Both the position numbers and the translations under genes were made by a program. From Jannaschia rubra (GTDB lineage: Bacteria; Pseudomonadota; Alphaproteobacteria; Rhodobacterales; Rhodobacteraceae), in the NCBI RefSeq assembly GCF_001403735.1, contig NZ_CXPG01000012.1:124001-188000 (forward strand): 64,000 bases of DNA, given 5' to 3'. The notes below the pieces were generated by a model. That model saw nothing but the letters and a program-made list of their open reading frames with translations, did no database searches and was not told the DNA's origin. Every line of letters begins with the position of its first letter. Position 1 is the stretch's first letter. Below are positions 46,734 through 55,214 of the stretch, in pieces.

Positions 46734-47726
46734 TCATCGCGCGGGGCCAAGGGTATCCGCCTTCGTCGCTTCGCGGAAGCCCATCGGCTCACGCGGGCCC
46801 GTGGTGGTATCGCGGGCGGTCTGCGCCTCGATCTCGGAATTGAGTTCGGCCCCCAGCAGGATCACGAAGGCCGAAAGCCACATCCACATCAGCAGGACGA
46901 TGACGCCGGCGATGGACCCGAACGTCTCGTTGTAGCTGCCGAAGTTGCGGACGTAGATCGAGAAACCGATGGACGCGACGAGCCAGAGCGCACAGGCCGT
47001 CAGCACGCCGGGCGTCAGCCAGCGCCATTGTGCGGACGCCCGGTCCGGCCCGACACGGTAGAGAACCGCGACTCCGCCCACGAACAGGAGCGCCAGCGGA
47101 AGATAGCTGACAAGGCGGATCGCCAGTTCCATGCCCGGCGCGATGTCGAGGAAGGCCAGCGCAACAGGCAAGACCACGATTAGGACGGCCGCGATCAGGA
47201 CGCCCACGATCATGGCAAGCGTCAGCCCGATCGTCATGAGCTTCAGCCAGATGAATCCGCGCGTCTCCTTTTCGTCGTAGGCCAGGTTCAGCCCCTCAAT
47301 CAGGCTGCCCATGCCCTTTGACGACGACCATAGCGCGAGGACCAGACCCAGGATCAGGCCCAGCGTCAGGCCCCCCGTCTCGCTGCCGGTCACGGATTTC
47401 GCCTGTTCCAGAAGGATGCTGCTCACGTCAGACGGGACGATCCCCGACACCTTCTGGAACGCATCGACGATCTGCGACGGCTCGTAGATCAGCCCGGCGA
47501 TGGACATCAGCGCGGTGATGGCGGGAAAGATCGCCAGCAGCGCGTAGAAGGCGATGCCGGCCGCGACCAGCGACACGTGGTCGGCAATGACCTCGTCCTT
47601 CACCCGGAAGGCGATGTCCTTCCAGCCCTTCGCAGGGATCTTCGTGGGACCGGATGCACCTCGACCGCGCCCCGGCTCCATCTGCACGGCCTCGGCACGG
47701 GTCATCTTGCGTCTGGTATCGCTCAT
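46734..47726 (-). CDS. YihY/BrkB-family membrane protein
   Basis: 330 residues with six transmembrane helices. The family pattern is HVSLVAAGIAFYALLAIFPA, ALWSSSKGMGSLIEGLNLAY and FGSYNETFGSIAGVIVLLMW. It was once annotated as ribonuclease BN, which is wrong for this family. Its function is unknown, with possible envelope or transport roles. It lies upstream of the AI-2E-type gene on the same strand. Confidence 0.92.
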   Translation of the reverse strand: MSDTRRKMTRAEAVQMEPGRGRGASGPTKIPAKGWKDIAFRVKDEVIADHVSLVAAGIAFYALLAIFPAITALMSIAGLIYEPSQIVDAFQKVSGIVPSDVSSILLEQAKSVTGSETGGLTLGLILGLVLALWSSSKGMGSLIEGLNLAYDEKETRGFIWLKLMTIGLTLAMIVGVLIAAVLIVVLPVALAFLDIAPGMELAIRLVSYLPLALLFVGGVAVLYRVGPDRASAQWRWLTPGVLTACALWLVASIGFSIYVRNFGSYNETFGSIAGVIVLLMWMWLSAFVILLGAELNSEIEAQTARDTTTGPREPMGFREATKADTLGPAR

Positions 47727-47760
47727 CTCGTGGTAGTCCCCCTACCCGGTATCCGGGCGG

Positions 47761-48138
47761 TCATTCAACGCGCCCGGCGGCCGATTGTTCCCTGTCCTCA
47801 CGCTCCAGATGCCGACGCAGGAGCGCGGTGTTCCGGCGGTTCGCCTTGAACGCCACGTCCAGCAGATCGCCCAGAAGCGGTACGGTACCGACGACGACAT
47901 CCATCCCGATGTTGCCCGCCATCCGCAGCTTGAGGCCCGTGGGCGCGCCCATCCGATGTGCCTCCAGCAGAATGAACCCCGCCGGTCCCGCGGTCGCCAC
48001 GTCGCCCAAGAAGGGCACCAGCCCCAGGATGGAATCCCAGCCGAAGCGGATACCGGTGCCCGGCACTCGGAAGTTGGCGTCCATCGTGCGCGCGACCTTC
48101 TCCAGCCGTTCCAGACGTCTCAGCTTGTCCGGTGTCAT
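47761..48138 (-). CDS. DUF4112 protein
   Basis: 125 residues. The DUF4112 core reads ANFRVPGTGIRFGWDSILGL, VPFLGDVATAGPAGFILLEA and DVVVGTVPLLGDLLDVAFKA. It has two amphipathic or weakly hydrophobic segments that may be membrane-associated. A charged C-terminus follows. The family has no known function. ATG 48138 is preceded by AGGGGAGG. It is divergent from the SDR gene. Confidence 0.9.
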   Translation of the reverse strand: MTPDKLRRLERLEKVARTMDANFRVPGTGIRFGWDSILGLVPFLGDVATAGPAGFILLEAHRMGAPTGLKLRMAGNIGMDVVVGTVPLLGDLLDVAFKANRRNTALLRRHLEREDREQSAAGRVE

Positions 48139-48234
48139 CGAACCTCCCCTGTTGCGAAACAGACGCCCGCTGTGCCTTGCGAGTTCCCTCGGCCGGGCGA
48201 TAGCCTCCGCAGGAAAACCACTAGGAGGGCGAGG

Positions 48235-48972
48235 ATGACACGGACGTTCGAGGAGCAGGTGGCCATCGTCACCGGCGGCGCGCAGGGGATCGGGCTGGCC
48301 GTCCTGCGCCGGCTGATCGCGGATGGCGCGCGGGTGGCGAGCTGGGACACGAATCCCGACCGCAACGAGGCGATGGCGGCAAGCGAAGGCGCGACGGCCA
48401 TCGCCTGCGATGTGTCGGACGCAGCTTCCGTCGACGACGCGATGGCGCGCACCGTGGCGATGCTGGGCGCGCCCGCCATACTGGTGAACTCCGCCGGCAT
48501 CGCGGGGCCGAACGCGCCGGTCGCCGATTATCCCTTGGACGATTGGACCCGCATCCTGGCCGTCAACCTGACGGGGACGTTCCTCGTGAACCGCGCGGTG
48601 GTGCCCCACATGCGCGACGCGGGTTACGGTCGCATCCTGAACGTCGCATCGATCGCGGGAAAGGAAGGCAACCCGAATGCCTGCGCCTATTCCGCGTCGA
48701 AGGCAGGGGTGATCGCATTCACCAAGAGCCTCGGCAAGGAACTGGCCGACATGGACATCGGGGTCAATTGCGTGACCCCCGCCGCCGCGCGTACCCCAAT
48801 CTTCGAGCAGATGTCGCAGGAGCATGTGGACTGGATGCTGTCCAAGATCCCCCGCGCGCGGTTCCTCGAAGTGGAGGAGGCCGCGGCGACCATCGCCTTC
48901 GCCGTCTCGCCCGCCAACAGCTTCACCACCGGCGCGGTCTTCGACCTGTCGGGCGGCCGCGCGACCTATTGA
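48235..48972 (+). CDS. Short-chain dehydrogenase/reductase
   Basis: 245 residues of the classical SDR family. The cofactor loop is VAIVTGGAQGIGLAVLRRL. An acidic residue after strand 2 (SWDTNPDRNEA) suggests NAD(H) preference. NSAG is present, and the catalytic serine, tyrosine and lysine lie in ILNVASIAGKEGNPNACAYS followed by ASKAG. It resembles 3-oxoacyl-ACP or sugar-alcohol dehydrogenases; the substrate cannot be named. ATG 48235 has AGGAGGG nine bases upstream. Confidence 0.92.
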   Translation: MTRTFEEQVAIVTGGAQGIGLAVLRRLIADGARVASWDTNPDRNEAMAASEGATAIACDVSDAASVDDAMARTVAMLGAPAILVNSAGIAGPNAPVADYPLDDWTRILAVNLTGTFLVNRAVVPHMRDAGYGRILNVASIAGKEGNPNACAYSASKAGVIAFTKSLGKELADMDIGVNCVTPAAARTPIFEQMSQEHVDWMLSKIPRARFLEVEEAAATIAFAVSPANSFTTGAVFDLSGGRATY

Positions 48973-48979
48973 CCCCGCA

Positions 48980-49516
48980 TCAGGCAGCCGGCGGATAGAC
49001 CACCTTTCCGTCGCCTGTCGGCCGCGCGCCGGGCGTCATGCTGGCAGGGTCGATCCTCTTGCCGCCCATCAGGTGATCGACGGCATGCCCGTTGGCCAGC
49101 AGGTAGTCGGTGATGATCCGTCTGTGGCAACGCCACCACACGGCCTCCGAACACATCATCGCCAGCCGGGTCTGACCGCCCAGGGCCACGAGGTCTTCGA
49201 ACGCCCTCCGGAACTCGTCGCCCAGGGCGTAGTCGGCGTAGTTGTGGAAGCTCCGCACCCGCCACAGCGCGTTCGTCGCCTCCTCCACTTCGGGCTGTTT
49301 GGCCCGCCGGCCGCCCAGTGCGGGCATGTGGCGATAGCCGATCTGCACGCCGGCGAGATCTTCCGGCAGCCGGTCGGTGTTGAAGTCCGGGTTGCTGCGC
49401 GACCTGGGGAAGGAGCGCACATCCACCACCAGGCCGACACGCGCGTGGCGGAGTATGTCGATGAACTCGTCCAGGGGACGGTTGGAATGACCGACGCTGG
49501 CGAACCGGACGGTCAT
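48980..49516 (-). CDS. DUF488 protein
   Basis: 178 residues. VGHSNRPLDEFIDILRHARV, VDVRSFPRSRSNPDF, YRHMPALGGRR and MMCSEAVWWRCHRRIITDYL are the DUF488 signature, including the conserved cysteine and the CHR motif. Function is not established. The start ATG 49516 is homologous; the longer upstream frame runs through other sequence toward the tRNA fragment. It is the last chromosomal gene before the integrated element. Confidence 0.9.
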   Translation of the reverse strand: MTVRFASVGHSNRPLDEFIDILRHARVGLVVDVRSFPRSRSNPDFNTDRLPEDLAGVQIGYRHMPALGGRRAKQPEVEEATNALWRVRSFHNYADYALGDEFRRAFEDLVALGGQTRLAMMCSEAVWWRCHRRIITDYLLANGHAVDHLMGGKRIDPASMTPGARPTGDGKVVYPPAA

Positions 49517-49682
49517 CGGACGGTCGCTCCGAAGCCTTCGCCGACCCCTGTTGGGACGTCGATCCGATGCGTTGATGACTGGTCCACCATGGCGGTCTTC
49601 CTTCCGCAGAAGAACCCGCCGACAGGACGTCCGTTCCAGGGGTAAGGTCCGGATCTCGGTCGTCAGTTCACGGAAAAGCCCA

Positions 49683-49729
49683 TGGTGCCCCCACACGGAC
49701 TCGAACCGCGGACCTACTGATTACAAATC
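49683..49729 (-). repeat. Attachment site: 3' fragment of tRNA-Thr (UGU)
   Basis: Read on the minus strand, 47 bases match the 3' part of a tRNA-Thr: anticodon loop TTTGTAA (anticodon UGU), TCAGTAGGTC, T-loop TTCGAGT and the GGGGGC-A-CCA end. Upstream of the anticodon loop the match stops at once, and the DNA there cannot form the 5' half of a tRNA. This is what the integrase-side junction of a tRNA-targeting element looks like. Confidence 0.85.
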
Positions 49730-49870
49730 GAGACGAGCGCTATAATCATGGTACATTCTCGCCAATTCGGGGCGTACGAACCCATTTAAACAAGGCAATA
49801 TTCGTCCTATCGGCTCACTCGGCATCACCCGAGCTGTGCCCAGAAACAGTGCTCAGGACGGTATTTATCA

Positions 49871-51004
49871 ATGACAATATTCAAGTTCACAGAGGCGCGG
49901 GTTCGCGACCTCCCACTAGGCTCGGGCATCCACAGGGATACGGACGTGAAGGGCCTACTCTGCATCTGCCACAAGACGACGAAGACCTTCGCTGCCCAGG
50001 GCGATGTGAGGCGGAACAAGCGCCACGTCCGCACTGTGCGCGTCAAGATCGGGCGCACCGACCTGGTGCGTCTGGGCGAGGCGCGAAACGAGGCCAGAAA
50101 GCTGATGGCCACGATCCAGTCTGGTGTCGACCCGACCGCTGGACCCGAGGAGACGGGCATGACGCTGGAACAGGCCCTCACCACGCATCTGAAAGAACGG
50201 GACCTCTCGCCCGCGTCGGTCAAGAACTACCAGTATCACATGGATCAGTATCTCGGGCGTCTTCGACGTCGTGCGGTGGCAGACATATCACGCCAAGACT
50301 GCCGAGACCTCTTGGACACGCTGACGAAGCGACACGGACGGACCACGGGCGGATCGGTGATGCGCACGGTGCGAGCGATCATCAACACCGCCCGCAGGCA
50401 CGACGAGACCATAGCGGCCAATCCCATAGACGCGATCCGTGTGCCTGCGACTGCCAGACGGCAGGTCGATGAATTGGATGTTGCGGCATTTTGGAGCGAG
50501 ACCTCAGCGTCGTCGGGCGTAATGCGCGATCTGCACCGCACCTTCCTGTTGACTGGCGCTCGCCGCAGTTCGTTGCTCGGTGTGAAGCGGGCCGACTTCG
50601 ATCCTGATCGGGGCATCCTCACTTTTACGCACATGAAGGTGGGCGGTGCATGGTCGTTCCCTACTGGCCGCTGGCTGACGGAGACGCTGCGGGCGAGATT
50701 GGCGGAGGACGAACCGCTCTCGTCTGAGTGGCTGTGGCCGTCGCCAACCTCTGCGACTGGTCGGATCGCCGAACCCAAGCGCAAGGGCATACCGTCGCCC
50801 CATGCCCTTCGTCACCATGCCCGGACGTTCATGATCGCCGCTGGTGTGCCCTACGCCGAGGGGGCTCTGCTTCTGGGCCAGAGGCTGCCGGGCGCATCGG
50901 GTGGCTATGTGCATCAGTCACATCTGGTCGAGGCCTTGAGACCGTACGCGCAAGCGCTTGAGGACTACATCCTGGCGCTCGCGAATGACGGTACGGTGGC
51001 TTAA
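49871..51004 (+). CDS. Tyrosine-type site-specific integrase
   Basis: 377 residues. The N-terminal arm-binding domain (1-90, KFTEARVRDLPLGSGIHRDT) is followed by a core-binding SAM-like domain (about 95-190) and the catalytic domain. Catalytic arginine I is in LLTGARRSSLLG (about 230), the HxxR box is PSPHALRHHARTF (about 311-314) and the nucleophile tyrosine is in SGGYVHQSH (about 345). It directs integration at the adjacent tRNA-Thr. It is the first gene of the element, pointing inward. Confidence 0.94.
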   Translation: MTIFKFTEARVRDLPLGSGIHRDTDVKGLLCICHKTTKTFAAQGDVRRNKRHVRTVRVKIGRTDLVRLGEARNEARKLMATIQSGVDPTAGPEETGMTLEQALTTHLKERDLSPASVKNYQYHMDQYLGRLRRRAVADISRQDCRDLLDTLTKRHGRTTGGSVMRTVRAIINTARRHDETIAANPIDAIRVPATARRQVDELDVAAFWSETSASSGVMRDLHRTFLLTGARRSSLLGVKRADFDPDRGILTFTHMKVGGAWSFPTGRWLTETLRARLAEDEPLSSEWLWPSPTSATGRIAEPKRKGIPSPHALRHHARTFMIAAGVPYAEGALLLGQRLPGASGGYVHQSHLVEALRPYAQALEDYILALANDGTVA

Positions 51005-51053
51005 CTCGTTGGCATCAAATGCAAGTGCAGACTGATAACCTGACAGCATCGAG

Positions 51054-51078
51054 ACCCATTTGGGTACATCTGGATGTA
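51054..51078. promoter_or_regulatory. Two abutting dyads upstream of the AlpA-like gene
   Basis: ACCCATTTGGGT (51054-51065) is palindromic, and TACATC-TG-GATGTA (51065-51078) follows, sharing one base. They end just before the AGAGG ribosome-binding site of the gene at 51092, where a repressor could block transcription. Confidence 0.5.
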
Positions 51079-51091
51079 GAGGTTTATCACC

Positions 51092-51280
51092 ATGACGACC
51101 GAAAGAACCGACACCCCGTGGATGACCAGCGAGCAGGCCGCAGGCTACCTCTCGGTCTCCAAGGGCACTATGCACAACTGGCGTAGCAAGGGCGCAGGCC
51201 CTCGCTACCGCACCGTCGGACGGATCGTCCGATACCACCGCGACGACCTCGACGCTTTTCTAATGGAGGGCGCGGCGTGA
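51092..51280 (+). CDS. AlpA/excisionase-like HTH protein
   Basis: 62 residues. The MerR-like winged-helix pattern of the excisionase/AlpA family is WMTSEQAAGYLSVSKGTMHN, then WRSKGAGPRYRTVGRIVRYH and RDDLDAFL. In satellites and prophages such proteins activate excision or act as regulators. AGAGG lies upstream, and the ATG follows two dyads. The stop overlaps the next gene's start. Confidence 0.88.
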   Translation: MTTERTDTPWMTSEQAAGYLSVSKGTMHNWRSKGAGPRYRTVGRIVRYHRDDLDAFLMEGAA

Positions 51281-51726
51281 GCGATTGGACTGCGGCACGG
51301 CGGGCTGCGAGGATCGCGGAAGTTTCCGGCATAGAGGTCAAGAGGGCCGACGTGTCCCCCGCAGACAAGGACCGCATTGAGCTCGCCGTCATGCGGATTG
51401 GTGGACCTCGCCGAAACCAGGTTTTCTACCGCTCGCTGTCGGACGCCTGCGCCCAAGAGGGTTGGCCACTTGAACACCCCATGACGATCTGGACGGTCGC
51501 GATGTACGCGAACGTTTTCCCCGTGCAGCGCCTCAAGGGCGACGCTCGGGTTGTCGAAGGGCCGATACATTTCACGGGGCCGGACTTCGCGCTAACGAGC
51601 TCCAACCTCGACCTGTTCTGGGGAGACACCGTGCTGGTCGCCCTGGCGCTGAAACGCCGTGACGCGCCAGGCGTGGACAAGATGCTCTACCGCCGGGCTG
51701 GCGCAGGACCTTACCACCGCGCCTGA
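51277..51726 (+). CDS. Hypothetical element protein (149 aa)
   Basis: GTG start overlapping the previous stop by four bases (GTGA). It is soluble, with no signal or membrane segment. Recognisable features are a basic N-terminus (DWTAARRAARIAE), a central RRNQVFYRSLSDACAQEG and a C-terminal part (DTVLVALALKRRDAPGVDKM) that might fold as a small alpha/beta domain. I know no family for it. Tight coupling to the AlpA-like gene suggests a role in control or replication of the element. Confidence 0.6.
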   Translation: MSDWTAARRAARIAEVSGIEVKRADVSPADKDRIELAVMRIGGPRRNQVFYRSLSDACAQEGWPLEHPMTIWTVAMYANVFPVQRLKGDARVVEGPIHFTGPDFALTSSNLDLFWGDTVLVALALKRRDAPGVDKMLYRRAGAGPYHRA

Positions 51727-51876
51727 CGGCCAGCGAAGGCCAGCCCCGCGCGAAGTGTTGGTATGCAGGTGCCAGCCACCACGGTATTGTTCTGTGAGAA
51801 GGAGCGGACTGCCGCCGCAAGGCAATCCGCTCTGAAAGAACCCGAACAGCAACAATCGAGTAGAAGGGACACGGCA

Positions 51877-52113
51877 ATGTCCATGACTGAAAATACCACG
51901 CGTGAGGTTGACAGCACGCCATTGAAAGACCTCCTGACGACAAGGCAGGCCGCAACCCTGACAGGGCACCCACCAACAGTGCTGCAAGCCTTCCGCAACC
52001 GTCGCAACAACACCAAGTACAAGAACGCAGGACCCGACTACGTGAAGATCGGGACCGCAGTCTTCTACGAGCGATCCGTGATTGCAGCTTACGTCGAAAA
52101 CCGGCGGGGCTGA
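51877..52113 (+). CDS. Small HTH protein (second excisionase-like)
   Basis: 78 residues from ATG 51877, with AGAAGGGA upstream. LLTTRQAATLTGHPPTVLQA, then FRNRRNNTKYKNAGPDYVKI and GTAVFYERSVIAAYVENRR, fits the winged-helix pattern of excisionase-like DNA-binding proteins. It lies one base before the start of the primase-helicase gene. It may be a replication-initiation helper that binds the origin. The 150-base leader contains a hairpin (51803-51813 with 51821-51831). Confidence 0.78.
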   Translation: MSMTENTTREVDSTPLKDLLTTRQAATLTGHPPTVLQAFRNRRNNTKYKNAGPDYVKIGTAVFYERSVIAAYVENRRG

Positions 52114-52114
52114 C

Positions 52115-54682
52115 ATGACCAAAGACACTGATGCGTCGCAACTGGCGCCGCTGGTCGAAGCCGGATACCAGCTAATCCCGCTGCATAACTTCGCTTTTCA
52201 GGATGAGCATAAGGGTAAGCGCCGAAAGCGCGGCAAGAGCCCAGTCCATGGCAACTGGACCAAGAAGCCATATCGTTCATCCGATCAAGTCACGCACATG
52301 GAAGCTGGCGATAACGTCGGGGTTCGCCTCAAGGCAAGCGACCTCGTGATCGACGTGGACCCGCGCGCATTTCCAGACGGCGAGACCCTCGCGACCGATA
52401 ACCCGTTCACCCGTCTCTGCGAGGCCGTTGGTTTTGACCCCGATAAGTATCCGACCGTGGCGACGGGCGGCGGTGGATTGCACATCTACATGACGAAGGG
52501 CACCGAGAGGTCTGTCAGGGACAGCCTGCCTGATTATCCGGGCGTCGAGTTCAAGGCCCTGGGACGTCAGGTCGTCGCGCCAGGTTCGATCCACCCAGAC
52601 ACCCTCAATGCCTATACATGGCTTCAAGGCAGGCCTCTTGACGACCTTTGGCTCGGCGCACCCGCCGCGCCCGATCTGCTCTTGGGCCTGATCGAAAGGC
52701 CAAAGGGTTCTGCTCCCAGCGGCGGCGGTGAGCACGATCAGGAAGAACTGGCGAAGATGCTGGACGGACTGGACCCCGAGAATTTCCGCGACCATGATAT
52801 GTGGCTGACGCTGATGCAGGCTTGCCATCATGCCACTGCTGGTGATGGGCGCGAGGAATTCGTGGAGTGGTGCACCCGCGACCCGGACTATGCCGATCAT
52901 GGCGGCGTCGTCGGCCTGCGATGGGACAGCCTTCACGCCGATAACGACGGGACGCGGGTCACGTACAAGACGCTCCACAAGATCATGCGCGACGCGGGCA
53001 TCGGCGATCACATCCCGCAACCGCTAGCGCCTGACGACTTCGACGACCTCGATCCTGACGACCTGCCCGAGGGGGCGTTGACGGTGGAAAGGAAGCCAAA
53101 GCCAAAGATCAGGACCGGCGAAGGCAGGCTGATCGATATGACCGCCGCCGCGAAGAAGGCGCTTTTCGATGCTGCTGGCCATGAGGTCCTGCAACGCCAT
53201 GGCCAGTTGATCCGTCCACTCCGCCTAGGACGATCGGCCGATGAGGATGGCGTCCGTCACCAGGCGGGCGCGACCGTCCTCCTGCCCGTGAATGAACACT
53301 GGCTTCAAAAGCGCATGGCACAGACCGCCAAATGGTACAGGCTGGCCGTCGAGAAGTCCTCGGACGAAGGCGGCAAGGGCAAGGTGAAGGAACATGACAC
53401 CGATCCGCCGCTCAAGGTCGCGCGTCTGATCCTGAACGATCAGGGCGACTGGCCCTTCCATGCCATGACGGGAATGGTCGCATCGCCGACCGTGGACGTG
53501 ACGACCGGACAGGTGGTTGACCGGCCAGGCATTGACCCACGCACGGGGCTGCTGGCCGTCTTCGAACCCGCCGACTTCCCGCGCATCGACCCAGACGTCG
53601 GCCATGACGGCGCAAAAGAGAGGCTGCGCCGCGTCGAACATGCCCTGTTCAGGGCGATGCCGTTCGTTGACGAAGGCAGTCGTGCGGTCGCCATGTCGGC
53701 ACTGATAACCGCGCTCGTCAGGCCGACGCTCCGTGCGGCCCCGATGCACCTTTTCGATGCGGCCATGGCTGGCACAGGCAAATCCAAGATGGCCTCGGTG
53801 GTTGGCGTCTTGGCTACGGGCGTCGAACCGTCCGCATCTGCCTGGGCAAGCTCGGACGACGAGAACGAGAAGCGCATCGCCGCTCTCTACCGCAAGGGCA
53901 ATCCGGTGATCCTGTTCGACAACGTAGACGCCAAGAAAGGCGACAGGCTGGACGGAAACATCTTGAACATCGTGCTCACGCAGGACCCCGCATCGATCCG
54001 CGTCCTGGGCAAGACCGAGGACGAGACCCTGAATACCAGACTGATGGTGCTCGCGACCGGCAACAACATCGTCGTTGCAGGCGACTGCTGCCGCCGCGCG
54101 GTCAAGTGTCGTCTTGACGCCAAATGCGCAGAGCCTGAACGCCGCGAATTCGACTTCGATCCAGTCCAGGTCGCCAGAGAAAATCGAGGGCGTCTCGTGA
54201 CTGACCTGCTTGAAGCCCTCTCCGCCTACATCCATGCAGGCCGCCCGACCGATCCTGCCAAGCTAGGCTCCTTCGAGGACTGGACCTCAGTACGCGGGCT
54301 GCTGGTCTGGTGCGGACTGGCTGATCCCGCCGTCACAATCGCGGACATCAAGGCCACGGATCAGGATCGCGATGACCTCATGACCGCCCTTGAGAACTGG
54401 CGCCATGCCTTCGACGGTGATTGGGTCACAGGCGCAGACCTGGAGGCATTCGTGGCCGCATCCGCGGATGACCTTGATGAACGGCTGGGGCGTGAGATGC
54501 ACGACGGCGCTGAGGCGATGGTGGAGGCCCTGTTCAACAACAAGACCGACAAGAACTGGATTGGGCGGTCGCTCAACTCGACCCAGGGGGTTGCGGCTGG
54601 CAACTTCTATCTGGAGGTCAAGCCGGGACGTTCTGCAAAGTTTCGGGTCCTGGATGCCGAGATTATGGACGGGCGCGCATGA
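52115..54682 (+). CDS. Primase-polymerase/helicase replication protein
   Basis: 855 residues. The N-terminal bifunctional primase-polymerase domain (1-190) has DLVIDVDPRAF, whose D-x-D would bind metal, and TGGGGLHIYM. A PriCT-2-like domain follows (about 213-270, LDPENFRDHDMWLTLMQACH). The C-terminal half is a P-loop helicase with Walker A AGTGKSKMASV (about 552) and Walker B VILFDNVD (about 599), then LMVLATGNNIVV as sensor 1. It would initiate replication of the excised element. The origin-like repeat lies just downstream. ATG 52115 is chosen after the previous TGA. Confidence 0.9.
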   Translation: MTKDTDASQLAPLVEAGYQLIPLHNFAFQDEHKGKRRKRGKSPVHGNWTKKPYRSSDQVTHMEAGDNVGVRLKASDLVIDVDPRAFPDGETLATDNPFTRLCEAVGFDPDKYPTVATGGGGLHIYMTKGTERSVRDSLPDYPGVEFKALGRQVVAPGSIHPDTLNAYTWLQGRPLDDLWLGAPAAPDLLLGLIERPKGSAPSGGGEHDQEELAKMLDGLDPENFRDHDMWLTLMQACHHATAGDGREEFVEWCTRDPDYADHGGVVGLRWDSLHADNDGTRVTYKTLHKIMRDAGIGDHIPQPLAPDDFDDLDPDDLPEGALTVERKPKPKIRTGEGRLIDMTAAAKKALFDAAGHEVLQRHGQLIRPLRLGRSADEDGVRHQAGATVLLPVNEHWLQKRMAQTAKWYRLAVEKSSDEGGKGKVKEHDTDPPLKVARLILNDQGDWPFHAMTGMVASPTVDVTTGQVVDRPGIDPRTGLLAVFEPADFPRIDPDVGHDGAKERLRRVEHALFRAMPFVDEGSRAVAMSALITALVRPTLRAAPMHLFDAAMAGTGKSKMASVVGVLATGVEPSASAWASSDDENEKRIAALYRKGNPVILFDNVDAKKGDRLDGNILNIVLTQDPASIRVLGKTEDETLNTRLMVLATGNNIVVAGDCCRRAVKCRLDAKCAEPERREFDFDPVQVARENRGRLVTDLLEALSAYIHAGRPTDPAKLGSFEDWTSVRGLLVWCGLADPAVTIADIKATDQDRDDLMTALENWRHAFDGDWVTGADLEAFVAASADDLDERLGREMHDGAEAMVEALFNNKTDKNWIGRSLNSTQGVAAGNFYLEVKPGRSAKFRVLDAEIMDGRA

Positions 54683-54756
54683 CCGATGATGCCAGTCATG
54701 TAAGGTCGCCGTTGCGCTCTAATGTTGCGAACGGATCTTTTCGGCGGGCGGACCAA

Positions 54757-54894
54757 GGGGCGGGCATATGCGCGCATTTCTATATACAGAGGCCGTATAG
54801 GCTACCTACCTCTTACAGCTCATAAAACGACTGGGTAGTGTAGGTAGGCTATTCGACTTCCGATTATAAGAATGCGCGCATATGTCCGCGCCCC
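54757..54894. repeat. Nested inverted repeat, candidate replication origin
   Basis: The outer arms contain CATATGCGCGCATT (54765-54778) and AATGCGCGCATATG (54871-54884), exact complements. Imperfect GGGGCGGG and CCGCGCCCC extensions flank them. The inner arms ATAGGCTACCTAC (54797-54809) and GTAGGTAGGCTAT (54840-54852) match at 12 of 13 positions around a 30-base A+T-rich loop. The structure lies 75 bases after the primase gene. It could be a double- or single-strand origin or a packaging site. Confidence 0.6.
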
Positions 54895-55214
54895 TCGACA
54901 GTTTCACCGAGAAAAGGGTCCCAAAGGACCGTTCTGCCGAAAAGGCGTGCCGTCCTTCATCCTGGTTGAAGGGGTCTATTCGGTCGCCCCTCCATGCAAC
55001 GCTGGTTTCCCGCAGTGGGTGAACACGACATCCTGTCCTGAGAGAGCGAGGACGCCTCGCGCACGTGACAAGCCGCCTCCGTTCTTCCTGCCAGAGCGCC
55101 GCCCCACTGACAATCGATCAGGGGGCGTTTTGATCGGAAGGATAACGGGATCAGGGGCTTGGCGCGTGGAGGGCATCCCGAGCACCGAAACTGACACCGC
55201 AAGAGGGCCTACGA
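54895..55214. other. Gene-free stretch between the origin-like repeat and the terS-like gene
   Basis: One open frame runs through it (54872-55306), but its composition, lack of a ribosome-binding site and overlap with the repeat argue against coding. It holds short G/C-rich inverted pieces such as AAAGGGTCCC and CAAAGGACC but nothing I can name. It may contain the promoter of the following genes. Confidence 0.4.

Noticed and set aside
49683-49770. Complete tRNA-Thr gene on the minus strand
   Set aside because: Only the part from the anticodon loop to CCA is present; the adjoining bases cannot pair to form the acceptor, D-arm or the 5' anticodon stem.
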